Shown: piece by piece, positions 12,308 through 21,724 of the stretch
How the letters are laid out: every line of letters starts with the position of its first letter
Numbering within the stretch: position 1 is the stretch's first letter
Source of the DNA: Mycoplasmataceae bacterium
GTDB taxonomy: Bacteria; Bacillota_I; Bacilli_A; Mycoplasmatales; Mycoplasmoidaceae
NCBI GenBank assembly: GCA_031262935.1
Contig: JAISGU010000038.1
Span: 1-41,564 of the forward strand
DNA length: 41,564 nt
Direction: 5' to 3'
Translations under genes and position numbers: made by a program
The notes under the pieces: generated by a model
Told to the model about the DNA's origin: nothing
The model's input: the letters and a program-made list of their open reading frames with translations, nothing else
Databases searched by the model: none

Positions 12308-12868
12308 ATGAAAAATCTAAATGATAAACGAGTTATTTCAACTGAAATTAAGTTGAAACAAGCACTGTGTAGCATTCTTTTAATCAAAAAAATTAATGAT
12401 GTTTCAATAAAAGAGCTTACTACCATTGCTGATGTCAATAGGGTTACATTTTATCAACACTATAAGAGCCCGATTGAATTTTATGAAAAAACTAAAAATG
12501 ATTTTTTAAAAAAAATAATGTCAAATGTTCAAACTATTCAAACGTTACAACTCGATGATTTTATAAAAATCATTATCAAAACAATTATGGATGATATTAG
12601 CTATTGTAAAGCTATTATGGGAAAACATGGAGATGAGCAAATTATCGAAAGAATCCTACAACTTGCGAAATCCATTGCTATTAATTATTGAAAGCAACAA
12701 AACATTAATTTAACAAATAAGCAAGCTGATTATCTATATGCCTTTATTTCTGGAGGTTTAATAAGAATTATTAGACAATGATTGCAAGGAAACTTAAATC
12801 TTGATATAGATGATATTGTTAATATGTCTAAAAAAATGATTAATGATTATCAAAAACTTTTTATTTAA
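12308..12868 (+). CDS. TetR-family transcriptional regulator
   Basis: A 186-aa protein. The N-terminal HTH is clear: VSIKELTTIADVNRVTFYQHY at about residues 36-57 is a textbook TetR recognition helix ending in the F-Y-x-x-Y motif. The rest is a helical ligand-binding domain. The gene is divergent from the large ABC exporter, with palindromes in between, so it is probably the exporter's local repressor. Three UGA-Trp codons lie in its last third. The gene ends 2 bp before the tandem operator of the Fic-HTH gene, so readthrough into that gene is possible. Confidence 0.85.
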
Positions 12869-12870
12869 TT

Positions 12871-12925
12871 TTGTTGACAAATTGTCAACATATGATATAA
12901 TTGTTGACAAATTGGCAACATATGA
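12871..12925 (+). promoter_or_regulatory. Tandem 25-bp operator repeats over promoter and start codon of the Fic-HTH gene
   Basis: Two near-identical 25-bp copies lie at 12871-12895 and 12901-12925, exactly 30 bp apart with one mismatch. Each contains an inverted repeat GTTGACA-AAT-TGTCAAC (perfect in copy 1, one mismatch in copy 2). Copy 1 holds a consensus -35 (TTGACA, 12874-12879), followed 16 bp later by TATAAT (12896-12901). Copy 2 covers the expected transcription start and ends in the ATG (12922-12924). No Shine-Dalgarno is present. The 30-bp step is close to three helical turns, fitting cooperative binding on one DNA face. Self-repression by the encoded HTH protein is inferred. Confidence 0.75.
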
Positions 12926-13764
12926 AAGAAAAATTACTAAATTTTAAAAGGTCATTAATTCATGCTGTATTTGAAGGGGCAGAACTTGAGGGGTTAGGTT
13001 TAACTTTGTCAAAAACATCAGATATATTGAAACAATATAACAAAAGTAAAAACATATATTCATGAAACCAAATTGAAGATGTTAATGGAGTTTTTACGGC
13101 TTATCAATATGTTATAGATATTATTCAAAAACAAAAAGAATTAGGTTTAAATGAATATAAAGAAATTAATCGTCTTGTCGATGAATATGAGGAACATTCA
13201 AATGCTGGGCATTGAAGGAAAGAACTCAAATTTATTGGTGGAACAAAATATGTCCCGCCAATTTTAAATGGTCATGAGTATGTAGAAATATTTGAAAAAG
13301 AATTAAGGGACATTTCATCATTTAATGATGTAGTAATTATGTTTGCAAAATTATGTAAAGCTCAATGCTTTCCTGACGGGAATAAAAGAACTAATTTAAT
13401 TTTTGCAAATGCTTTATGCTTAAAATTCAATTATAAAATTATTAGAATTATTAATCATGTTTCGTTCGCAAGAAAACTTGTAGATTATTACAACGACGAT
13501 ATTAATCTTGATAAATTTATAAGATATGTAAATGAAACAAGTAATCTCGATTTTAAAGAATATAAGCAAAGTGTAACAGTTGGACAAACAATCCAATCAT
13601 TAATGGAATATTACGGAATTAATGAAAGTGAGCTAGCGAGAATTATTGGTGTTGATAGGAGTTATGTTAATCGAATAATTTCTGGAGAGCGTAAACCATC
13701 TATCAAAATTGCAAAAGCAATCGCAGAAGCATTGCATATAAAATGAGATACACTATTTCAATAA
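12922..13764 (+). CDS. Fic-fold protein with degenerate active site fused to XRE-type HTH
   Basis: A 280-aa protein. Residues about 1-210 are a Fic/DOC fold. The signature reads QCFPDGNKRT at 148-157, so the catalytic His of the HxFx(D/N)GN(K/R)R motif is Gln148, while the phosphate-binding GNKR is kept. The N-terminal helix has GAELEG (19-24) where class II Fic proteins show (S/T)xxxE(G/N). Residues 222-277 form an XRE/Cro HTH (SELARIIGVDRSYVNRIISG). AMPylation is probably lost; the Fic part may sense nucleotide and the HTH bind the tandem operator at the gene's own start. It lies next to tetR and has its own strong promoter. An inactive antitoxin-like or regulatory role is inference. Confidence 0.82.
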
Positions 13765-13772
13765 TAATAAAA

Positions 13773-13797
13773 AGCTTCGGTTAATTACTCCGAAGCT
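13773..13797 (-). terminator. Intrinsic terminator, minus-strand direction
   Basis: Arms AGCTTCGG and CCGAAGCT (8 bp, perfect) enclose a 9-nt loop. On the minus strand the hairpin is followed at once by TTTTTATTATTATT, the usual U-rich tail; on the plus strand it is followed by CCTTACTATC and would terminate poorly. It therefore ends a leftward transcript coming from the recA side or from the unexplained stretch 13798-14150. Confidence 0.75.
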
Positions 13798-14150
13798 CCT
13801 TACTATCATGGTTAGCATAATCATACAGTTACTTCTTATGTTCTTGCTTGTTGTTTTCATCATAAATAGATTTTATGTAGCAGTTTTTAATTTCATTCAT
13901 TCTCGTTTTTGAAAATTAATGAGACTATCACTAGTACAAGAATCTATTCGGTCGCAATAATTTATTTACTAACTATCTAAGCTATTACAACCTGTAACTG
14001 CCATCAATAATTTTCAATCAACTACTGAGTATTACTAACACCAAGTAGACCACAAGTTGTTTTCATACAACCTGCTATTAAGTACTTTAACATAAAAGTG
14101 ATCGTTTTTTTCAACTATTTTTGTAAATAATATTTATATTATTTAGTTTT
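13798..14150 (-). other. 353-nt stretch with no intact gene; candidate ncRNA or decayed gene
   Basis: No frame on either strand is open for more than about 40 codons, even with UGA=Trp. On the minus strand it lies between the 91-aa ORF and a strong leftward terminator, and it is less A/T-monotonous than normal spacers here. Short minus-strand pieces look protein-like: 23 codons opening at ATG 13884 (MNEIKNCYIKSIYDENNKQEH) and, after their stop at 13815-13817, 12 more codons in the same frame. They do not join into a recognisable protein. I looked for tmRNA (T-loop, CCA end), RNase P RNA (GAAAGTCC core) and SRP RNA signatures and found none. Confidence 0.35.
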
Positions 14151-14426
14151 TTATGATTTTAAGTTATTAAGTTCAATTACACGCGATAAAGTGTTTTCAA
14201 GTCTATCTACTCTTTGTTCAAGAGATAAATTGAATTTCTGTTGCTCATTAATGTTTTTGTTATAAACATTTTCTGATCACTGTTTAAATCATTGAGGCAT
14301 TCCTCTCGGTTTCTTAATAATAGGTATATTGATTGTTGGTTTCATCTTACCTTTTATTATACTAACAGACAATTTATCTCCTTCTAAGTGCTTGTTTAAT
14401 TCAGCACGATTAATCTTAATTTTCAT
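14151..14426 (-). CDS. 91-aa hypothetical protein downstream of recA
   Basis: A short intact frame with two UGA-Trp codons, starting 6 nt after the recA stop and so probably the last gene of that operon. The N-terminus is basic (MKIKINRAELNKHLEGDK). A proline-rich middle (IPIIKKPRGMPQWFKQWSEN) follows, and the last ~40 residues (EQQKFNLSLEQRVDRLENTLSRVIE) form a likely coiled coil. No catalytic motif or membrane segment is present. I do not recognise the family. The intact frame and close spacing make it a real gene; its function is unknown. Confidence 0.7.
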
Positions 14427-14432
14427 AACTAC

Positions 14433-15419
14433 TTAAAAGTTAGAACAATTAGCCAATGCTTTAGTTTTGATTTTTTCAAATAAATCAGCATTTTTTAATA
14501 AAAAGTTTTTTGTTGCTTCTTTACCTTGACCAATTTTTTCGTTATCAAAATAAAATCAAGAACCTTTTTTATCAATTACACCCTGTTCTAAAGCAAAATC
14601 AATAATTTCACCAGTGTGATCAATACCTTTGTCAAAATAGATACTAATAGCTGCTTTGTATAATGGCGGAGCAACCTTATTTTTAACAATTTTTGCAGTT
14701 GTTACAATTCCAACACAATTATTACCTTGTTTAATTAATTCACTTCTTCTTAATTCTATTCTGACTGATGCATAAAATTTTAAAGCACGTCCGCCAGTGG
14801 TAGTTTCAGGATTACCAAACATTACCCCAATTTTTTCTCTAATTTGATTGATAAAAATAACAGTAGTGTTATGTTTTGCCATCAAACCTTGAATAATTCT
14901 TAATCCTTTAGACATCATACGCGCTTGTAAACCGATGGTTTGATCGGCAAAATCACCATTTAATTCTGCAGTTGGTGTTAGAGCGGCAACACTATCAACA
15001 ATTATTAAATCAATCATATCCGTTTTAATTAATGCTTCAATTAATGAAAATGCTTGTTCACCACTATCTGGTTGTGCTAATAATAATTTAGTTAAGTCTA
15101 CTCCATTGCTTTCACAATATTTAGCATCTAATGCATGTTCTAGATCAACATATGCACATTTACCATTTAGTTTTTGACATTCAGTAACCGCTTGTAATGC
15201 TAATGTCGTTTTACCACTACTTTCATTTCCATACACTTCAATGATTCTTCCTTTAGGGTAACCACCAACACCTAATGCTTTATTTAAAGTTATAGAACCA
15301 GATGGGATTACCTCGATTGGTTTTAATTCGTTATCTAATGACGAAATACTACCTTTCCCAAATTGTAGTTCAATTTGTTTGATAGCTTCGTCAAATAATT
15401 TTTCTTCATTTAAATTCAT
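14433..15419 (-). CDS. recA: RecA recombinase
   Basis: A 328-aa RecA, the strand-exchange ATPase of homologous recombination. Walker A is GNESSGKTT (64-72), Walker B LIIVDSVAALTP, the L1/L2 region includes the MMSKGLR and NQIREKIGVMFGNPETTTGG segments, and the C-terminal domain ends in KALANCSNF. I prefer ATG 15419, with GGAGG at 15431-15435 an acceptable 11 nt upstream; the frame also opens at GTG 15437, but that start would lie over the ribosome site. The C-terminus is shorter and less acidic than in E. coli, as usual in mollicutes. It is probably cotranscribed with the membrane-protein gene upstream and the 91-aa ORF downstream. Confidence 0.97.
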
Positions 15420-15469
15420 ATTTTTATTTTCCTCCACTATCTTTATTGACCAACTTTTTATAAATTTAC

Positions 15470-16168
15470 TTAAAAAGTTTTAAATAATTTATTTTTCATC
15501 TGTAAATTTATGCATAAATTTAATCATTTTTCAACTTGATAAAAATTTCCTTTTTTTGATCAACGTCATACATTTTGTTCGTTAAACATAATGATATTTA
15601 CTAGAATTGCTTGATATTGATCTTTAGTGTATTTATCTAACATGCTATTAATAATTTCATACTTTTGATCAATGATTGAAATATATCTTTTGTTTTTGTT
15701 TTTTCATTTATTCAATCATCGATCATTTGGTTTTTTAGAAAGCAAATCATTGGATAGTTTATTAAAATCTTCTTCCATGAAGTTATCAATTACTAATCTT
15801 TTTTTATTAATGAAATGATTGATAACTAATTGTCCGATCATATGGATTAATGAAAAAGCAAATAAGATTCAAGACAATGGAATCATATACATATTGTTTT
15901 TAAGGTAATTATTTATTTTGTTTAGACTAATAATGGTTACAAATAAGGCTAAAGTTATAAAAATAGCTGATAATAATATCAACAAAAAGATTGTAGATAA
16001 TTTTGTTTTAATTTTTTGATAATATTTAAATTTGTTATTAATGTAATAGGTATAGCCCAACATAAATAAACAACCATATAAAATAAAACAAATAATATAA
16101 AAGGCTAAAATACCACCGTTAAAAGACATTGGTGGATTTGTCGAATCTGACCATAATGAAAAATACAT
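15470..16168 (-). CDS. Hypothetical membrane protein upstream of recA
   Basis: About 232 aa from ATG 16168; a TTG at 16198 would add ten residues. Three likely membrane segments cover the first half: [20 protein letters not shown], then [20 protein letters not shown], then [17 protein letters not shown]. The second half is a charged cytosolic domain with many Lys and Trp (for example [19 protein letters not shown] and [19 protein letters not shown]). No family is recognised. It ends 50 nt before recA in the same direction and is divergent from fhs across a 50-bp gap. There is no clear Shine-Dalgarno for either start. Confidence 0.7.
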
Positions 16169-16218
16169 ATAAAAATTATAAGTTGTTAAAGATAACAAAA
16201 AGTATGATAATTATTTTT

Positions 16219-17793
16219 ATGAAAAAAATAATTGATATTTTAAAAAAATATAAGATTAAAAAACAAAATTACACTTTATATGGTAATTATTTATCTAAAA
16301 TTAAACCAATACTTACCGAACCATCTAAAAATAAAAAATTAATTTTAGTAACAGCAATTAGCCCTACGCCTGCTGGTGAAGGTAAAACAACAGTAAGTAT
16401 TGGTTTAAATGATGCATTGAATAGAATTAATAAAAAATCAATTGTCGCTTTAAGAGAACCATCAATGGGTCCTGTTTTTGGTGTTAAAGGTGGAGCTAAT
16501 GGTGGTGGTAAAGCACAAGTTATGCCAAAAGATGATATTGATTTACATTTTACTGGTGACTTTCATGCCATTACTGCTGCTAACAATTTAATATCAGCAT
16601 GCATTGATAATCACATCTATTGAGGTAACGAATTAAAGATTGATATTAATAAGATTATTTGAAAAAGAGTTATTGACGTTAATGATCGTTCGTTAAGAAA
16701 AGTAACAATTACTATTGATGAACAAAGAAACCTTAAATATCAATCTGGTTTTGACATCACTGTTGCTAGTGAATTAATGGCTATCTTCTGTCTAAGTAAT
16801 TCTGTCAAAGAATTACAAGAAAGAATTAACAAGATTATTGTTGCTTATTCAATTAATGATAAACCAATTTATGTTAAAGATTTGAAGATTAGTGGTGCTA
16901 TCATGAAAATATTAAATAACGCTTTGTGACCTAATATTGTTCAATCATTAGAAGGTAATTTGGCATTAATTCATGGTGGTCCTTTTGCAAATATAGCACA
17001 CGGGTGTAACAGTGTATTTGCGACAAAGACCGCCATGAATATTGCTGACTATACAATTACTGAAGCTGGTTTTGGAAGTGATTTAGGTGCAGAAAAATTT
17101 ATGGATATTGTTTGTAATAATGCAAACATTAAACCAAATTGTATTGTTTTAGTTACAAGTATTCGTTCGTTAAAAATGCATGGTGGTGTAGATAAAAATA
17201 ATCTTAATATCGAAGATTTAGCATCACTCAAAACTGGTTTTAGCAATCTTGATCAACATATTAAAAATTTACAAGCATTTAATATTCCGATTGTTATTGC
17301 AATTAATTCTTTTAATACTGATACAGTAAAAGAAGTTAAATGTTTAAAAGAATATTTAACATCAAACAAAATTGATTATTCATTCACAACTTTATTCAAA
17401 GACGGTTCTAAAGGAGCGACCGATTTAGCGCATAAGGTTGTAAAATTGGCAAATAAAAAATCAAATTTAAAACTTGTTTATAAATTAACTGATAAATTGG
17501 ATGAAAAAATTAGAAAGATTATTACAAGATGTTATGGTGCAACTAACGTTGAATACAATGATATTGCAAAAGATAAATTAAGAAAATTAATGAACACTAA
17601 AAGTTATGTGTGTATTGCTAAAACACCATTAACTTTTAGTGATAATCCTAAACAAATTATTATTGAAGGTTCATTCACAATTCACGTGAAAGATTTGTTA
17701 GTTGCTAATGGTGCAAATTTCATTATTGTAATGGCTGGTTCTATTTTTAGAATGCCAGGATTACCAAAAATTCCTGCTGCTTGTAAAATGTAG
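16219..17793 (+). CDS. fhs: Formate-tetrahydrofolate ligase
   Basis: A 524-aa enzyme that makes 10-formyl-THF from formate, THF and ATP for purine and formyl-Met-tRNA synthesis. The family P-loop TPAGEGKTT is at residues 50-58. Strong blocks follow: [32 protein letters not shown] (with the NNL segment), [25 protein letters not shown] and the C-terminal GLPKIPAA. It is slightly shorter than the usual ~555 aa. ATG 16204 is an alternative in-frame start five codons earlier. It converges on the nupC-type gene with only 2 nt between stop codons, so the transcripts must overlap. Confidence 0.97.
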
Positions 17794-17795
17794 GG

Positions 17796-18722
17796 TTATC
17801 TCTTGCCTTTATCAAATGGGATACCGTCATTAGCTGGTGCCCGGACTCTTTTAGAAAAGACTAATAAAACTATAAAAGTAATTACATAAGGGAAAGAAAA
17901 ACCAATTGCTCTTGGAATTCCTAAATTTGTTAATGTACTTGTATATGTTAATGATGTAAATAAACCAAAACATAACGACACAACACTAATTCATTCAATC
18001 TTTCACGCGCCAGCAATCATAATTGCTAATGCTAAAAATCCCATCCCTTGGACATTACCACCGAACTGTTTAATGTTGAATAAAAAGATTGCTCCAGCTA
18101 ATCCTGCTAATGCAGAACTTAAAACTACACCAAATCATTGGTATTTATAAACACTTATTCCTTGTGCATCAACAGCATTTGGGTTTTCACCAACTGCACG
18201 ATATCTTAATCCAGTTTTAGTGTATTGCATAAAAATATAAATTCCCACAGCAATAAGAATGGCAATAATAAAAATAATTAGTGAAGATCCATAAATCGAA
18301 TTACCTAAAAATAAAAAATCAGTAAAACCAGATTGAAGATGTGAAGCACCATTGTATAACGATGCGCCTAAAGGAACGTTTAAGAATGTTGCTAATGCTA
18401 CACCAATTAAATTAATTGCTGTTCCTGAAATAACATGATTCGCTTTTAATTTAATTGTTGCAAAGGCATGAGCAAAACCCATAATCGTTGAAAAGAAAAT
18501 TGTTAATAATAATGGGAAGATAATCATGGCTGGACCGATTTTGCTCATGCCCATTATTGGTGAAGAAAAGATGCCAAATAATAAAGCTCCAAAACACATC
18601 ATTCCATCTATTCCAACGTTAACAATCCCTACACGTTCTGATAAATAACCAGAAATACCACCAAGTAGTAAAACTGATGTTAATAAAAACATTGCATTAA
18701 TAATGATTCCAATATCACCCAT
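17796..18722 (-). CDS. nupC: BMP-type nucleoside ABC permease 2
   Basis: A 308-aa membrane protein of the BPD_transp_2 (Leu/sugar/nucleoside) family. About eight helices are visible, and the characteristic segment YLSERVGIVNVGIDGMMCFGAL near the N-terminus is typical of the smaller NupC/YufQ-like subunit. The late cytosolic loop GLRYRAVGENPNAVDAQGISVYKYQ is the ATPase-contact EAA-like region. Its ATG directly abuts the stop of the larger permease, and an AAGGAGG ribosome site lies within that upstream gene. It imports nucleosides together with the upstream permease, ATPase and BMP protein. The gene symbol follows general usage for nucleoside ABC importers. Confidence 0.88.
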
Positions 18723-20135
18723 TTATTTTGCCTCCTTTCTTAAGGATTGTTTTAATGAACTAGCTCTATTGCAATAAAAACCAAAAACATAATTTTTATA
18801 TTGTTTAATCATTTTTTTATTTTTAATTTTTTTATCATCAATCTTATATTTTTCAAACATTTCCTTTTCTAATCCAAAATTATCAATATTATTTTTTTGT
18901 CTTTTTTTTATAAAATAAAGCACATTATCAACATCTTCAATTTCTTTTAAAACATCATAAGAATATGCTGTATATTTTTCGACATATTTTTTACCTTTAA
19001 ATAATTTTTGATACCACTTGAACGGAACAATGTAATAAAAAATTGCTACTATTGCAGACCCATAAACAACAATTCCAAAAATTAAATCACTAATATGTGA
19101 GTCAACGCCAAGATTAACAGACATAGATGCTTTGGCGCTATCAATCATTCCAAAAAACAATGATACTGGTAATACAGCTCACGGGTTATTCATAGCGATT
19201 AAACCAACCGATATGCCATTAAAACCTTCTTGTGGAATTGTTTTAGAAATGGGAGTTATGGCTATTGCTCCTAAATCACGTCCACAGTATACCATTGCTC
19301 CTAATATACCAGCAACAGCACCAGATACTACCATTGCTAGAATTTGATTTAATTTAACATTAAATCCTGCGTATTGACTAGCTGTTGTTGACATTCCAGT
19401 GTGAATAACTTTTCTACCAATTGAGGTATAACCTAAAATTACAATTACACCAGCTGTAACAATAATGGTAATGATTAAAAGTGGGAATCATGTGCCATTT
19501 AATGGTCCGCCTGTGATATTCAATAATAAATTAGGATGAGGATTATTCCCCGCAACTGTTCAAGGTTCAGTATTTAATCCACTGGAATCAGTAGGAATAT
19601 GACAAGCAATTAATAAATAACTACCTGCAAAATAAATAATTCAATTAAATAATATAGAAGAAACAACTTCACTCATATTAAAAAATGCTTTTAACGCACC
19701 AATAACTCCAGCGATTGTTGCTGCAGCAACAATGCTAATTACAAGAATTAAAATTTGTCCTAATCCGTTTGGAACATTAACCATATGTTGACCAATTAAT
19801 ATTGCAACAATTCCACCAAACAACATTTGTCCTGATAAACCAATATTAAATAAACCCGCTCTAAAAGCAAAGATGAAACCTAATCCACCAACAGCAAAGA
19901 TGGTAATGTTAGAAATTGTTTTAGAGTAATTAATTGAAGTAAAAGGAATGGTAAATATTTCACCAATGATTTTAAAAAATAATGAACCTTTTTTATAAAT
20001 AATCATTGCAATGATTAATGCGACGATTAATGAACAAATAATTGCAAGTGCCGATACTAATAAATTTTTAGTAGATTTTCTTCTTTTATCGCTATAGAAT
20101 AATTTGTCTTTATAAAACTTAATACGGTTATTCAT
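18723..20135 (-). CDS. nupB: BMP-type nucleoside ABC permease 1
   Basis: A 470-aa membrane subunit of the same importer. The family core is present: FIFAFRAGLFNIGLSGQML, the MSEVVSSILFNWI loop, and the cytosolic segment GMSTTASQYAGFNV that contacts the ATPase. Unlike typical NupB (about 350 aa), it carries a C-terminal tail of roughly 100 charged, Lys-rich residues after the last helix (from FKGKKYVEKYTAYSYD on), predicted cytosolic. It starts 2 nt after the ATPase stop and is followed without a gap by the second permease. Several UGA codons are Trp. Confidence 0.88.
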
Positions 20136-20137
20136 AT

Positions 20138-21724
20138 TTATACCATTCCCTTATTAGCATCTAAAGCACTTCTTGATAAATATTGTCCAATAATAGCTCG
20201 ATCGGTTTTATTTCTTAATGATTCATAAACAATTTTACCTCGATCAAAAACCATAATTCTAGTTGAGATGTCAAGAATTTCATCTAATTCATAAGAAATT
20301 AAAATGACTGCTGCTCCTTTTTTTGCATCATCAACAATTTTCTTATGAATCATATTAATTGCACCAATATCCAATCCTCTTACTGGTTGTACCATCACAA
20401 TTAATTTGTGAGGTCTTGTTAATTCTCTGCCAAGAACAAGCTTTTGTTGATTGCCACCTGACAACATTCTAGCTACTGCTTGTCCGTTACCTGTTCCTCG
20501 GACATCGTATTGTGTGCAAACATATTTAGCATAATTGTTAATTTCATGAAAATTTAAAAAACCAAATTTACTAAATGGGAATTCATCAATTTGCGGAGTA
20601 ACAACATTTAAAGCGACAGTTTCATCAAGAATTAAACCATATTTATGTCGATCTTCAGGTACATGACTAATGCCTTTCTGATAAAGTTTCTTAATAGAAT
20701 TCTCCTCAATTTTAATTTTTTCTTTATCAGAAACGTTTAGAATCATCGTACCATTGGAAGGTTTAATAACTCCACCAAGCATTAATGCTAATTCTGTTTG
20801 TCCGTTTCCTTCAATTCCAGCGATTCCCAATATTTCTCCCTCAGAGATATTGAAGGAAACGTTTGAAACAGCATCTAAGTCGACATTGGTTGGATGTTTT
20901 GAAGTTAGATTCTTTACTTCAAGAACATATTTCTTCGATGGTTTAATATCAGTTTTATTTGAAAAATATTCTAATTTATAACCAACCATCGCATTAGTTA
21001 ATTCTTGTGTAGTAGTAGATTTCATTTCATAGGTGCCAACATATTCACCTTTTCTAATCACGCTCACACGATCAGCAACTGCTTTAACTTCGTTTAGTTT
21101 ATGGGTAATTAAAATTATGGTTTTACCTTGTTTTTTAAAATCTAGCAACATTTTTAAAAAACCAGCAATTTCATTATCAGAAAGCACGGCTGTTGGTTCA
21201 TCAAAGATAAGAATTTCATTATCTCGATATAACAATTTTAAAATTTCTGCTCTTTGTTGTTCACCAACGCTCGCTTCACTTGTTAGCTTGTTTGGTTTGA
21301 TTGGTAAGTTATATTGGTCTGCTAATGCTAATATTTTTCTTTCAGCAGTTTTCTTATCAAGGAAACCACGTCTAGTAATTTCTGCTCCTAAAATAATGTT
21401 TTCTAACAAAGTATAAATGTTAACTAATTTAAAGTGTTGGTGAACCATGCCGATATGGTGATTAGAAGCGTCTTGTGCAGATTGAAAATGAACTTCATTT
21501 CCATTAACTAATATTTTTCCACTATCAGGTTGATAAATACCAAATAATATTGACATTAATGTTGATTTACCAGCACCATTTTCACCTACAATAGCATGGA
21601 TTTCACCAGTTTTAACTTTAAAGTTAATATTTTTATTAGCAATAATTCTTCCTTGATTGAATGTTTTAGTAATATTGATCATTTCAATCGCAAATTTACT
21701 TTTTGTTATTTGTAAACCATTCAT
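20138..21724 (-). CDS. nupA: BMP-type nucleoside ABC transporter ATPase
   Basis: A 528-aa tandem ATPase. The first domain has Walker A GENGAGKST (47-55), a signature-like SVGEQQRAEILKLL and Walker B ILIFDEPTAVLS. The second has the degenerate P-loop GIAGIEGNGQTEL, a canonical LSGGNQQKLVLGREL signature and VQPVRGLDIGA in place of the Walker B Glu. This asymmetric arrangement is the rule for sugar/nucleoside importers of this branch. Its ATG shares one base with the stop codon of the BMP gene (TAATG), so translation is coupled. It powers uptake by the two permeases encoded next. Confidence 0.93.
   Translation of the reverse strand: MNGLQITKSKFAIEMINITKTFNQGRIIANKNINFKVKTGEIHAIVGENGAGKSTLMSILFGIYQPDSGKILVNGNEVHFQSAQDASNHHIGMVHQHFKLVNIYTLLENIILGAEITRRGFLDKKTAERKILALADQYNLPIKPNKLTSEASVGEQQRAEILKLLYRDNEILIFDEPTAVLSDNEIAGFLKMLLDFKKQGKTIILITHKLNEVKAVADRVSVIRKGEYVGTYEMKSTTTQELTNAMVGYKLEYFSNKTDIKPSKKYVLEVKNLTSKHPTNVDLDAVSNVSFNISEGEILGIAGIEGNGQTELALMLGGVIKPSNGTMILNVSDKEKIKIEENSIKKLYQKGISHVPEDRHKYGLILDETVALNVVTPQIDEFPFSKFGFLNFHEINNYAKYVCTQYDVRGTGNGQAVARMLSGGNQQKLVLGRELTRPHKLIVMVQPVRGLDIGAINMIHKKIVDDAKKGAAVILISYELDEILDISTRIMVFDRGKIVYESLRNKTDRAIIGQYLSRSALDANKGMV

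Noticed and set aside
862-13764. Numerous apparent frameshifts or truncations at TGA codons
   Set aside because: All these breaks are TGA at positions where Trp fits the families; the organism uses code 4. Genes were joined across them.
14056-14071. Short hairpin GTTGT-TTTCAT-ACAAC in the same gap
   Set aside because: Only 5-bp arms with no U-tail; expected by chance in sequence of this composition.
13798-14150. tmRNA, RNase P RNA or SRP RNA in the gap left of the recA operon
   Set aside because: Neither strand has the T-loop/CCA end of tmRNA, the conserved RNase P core, or the SRP tetraloop domain.
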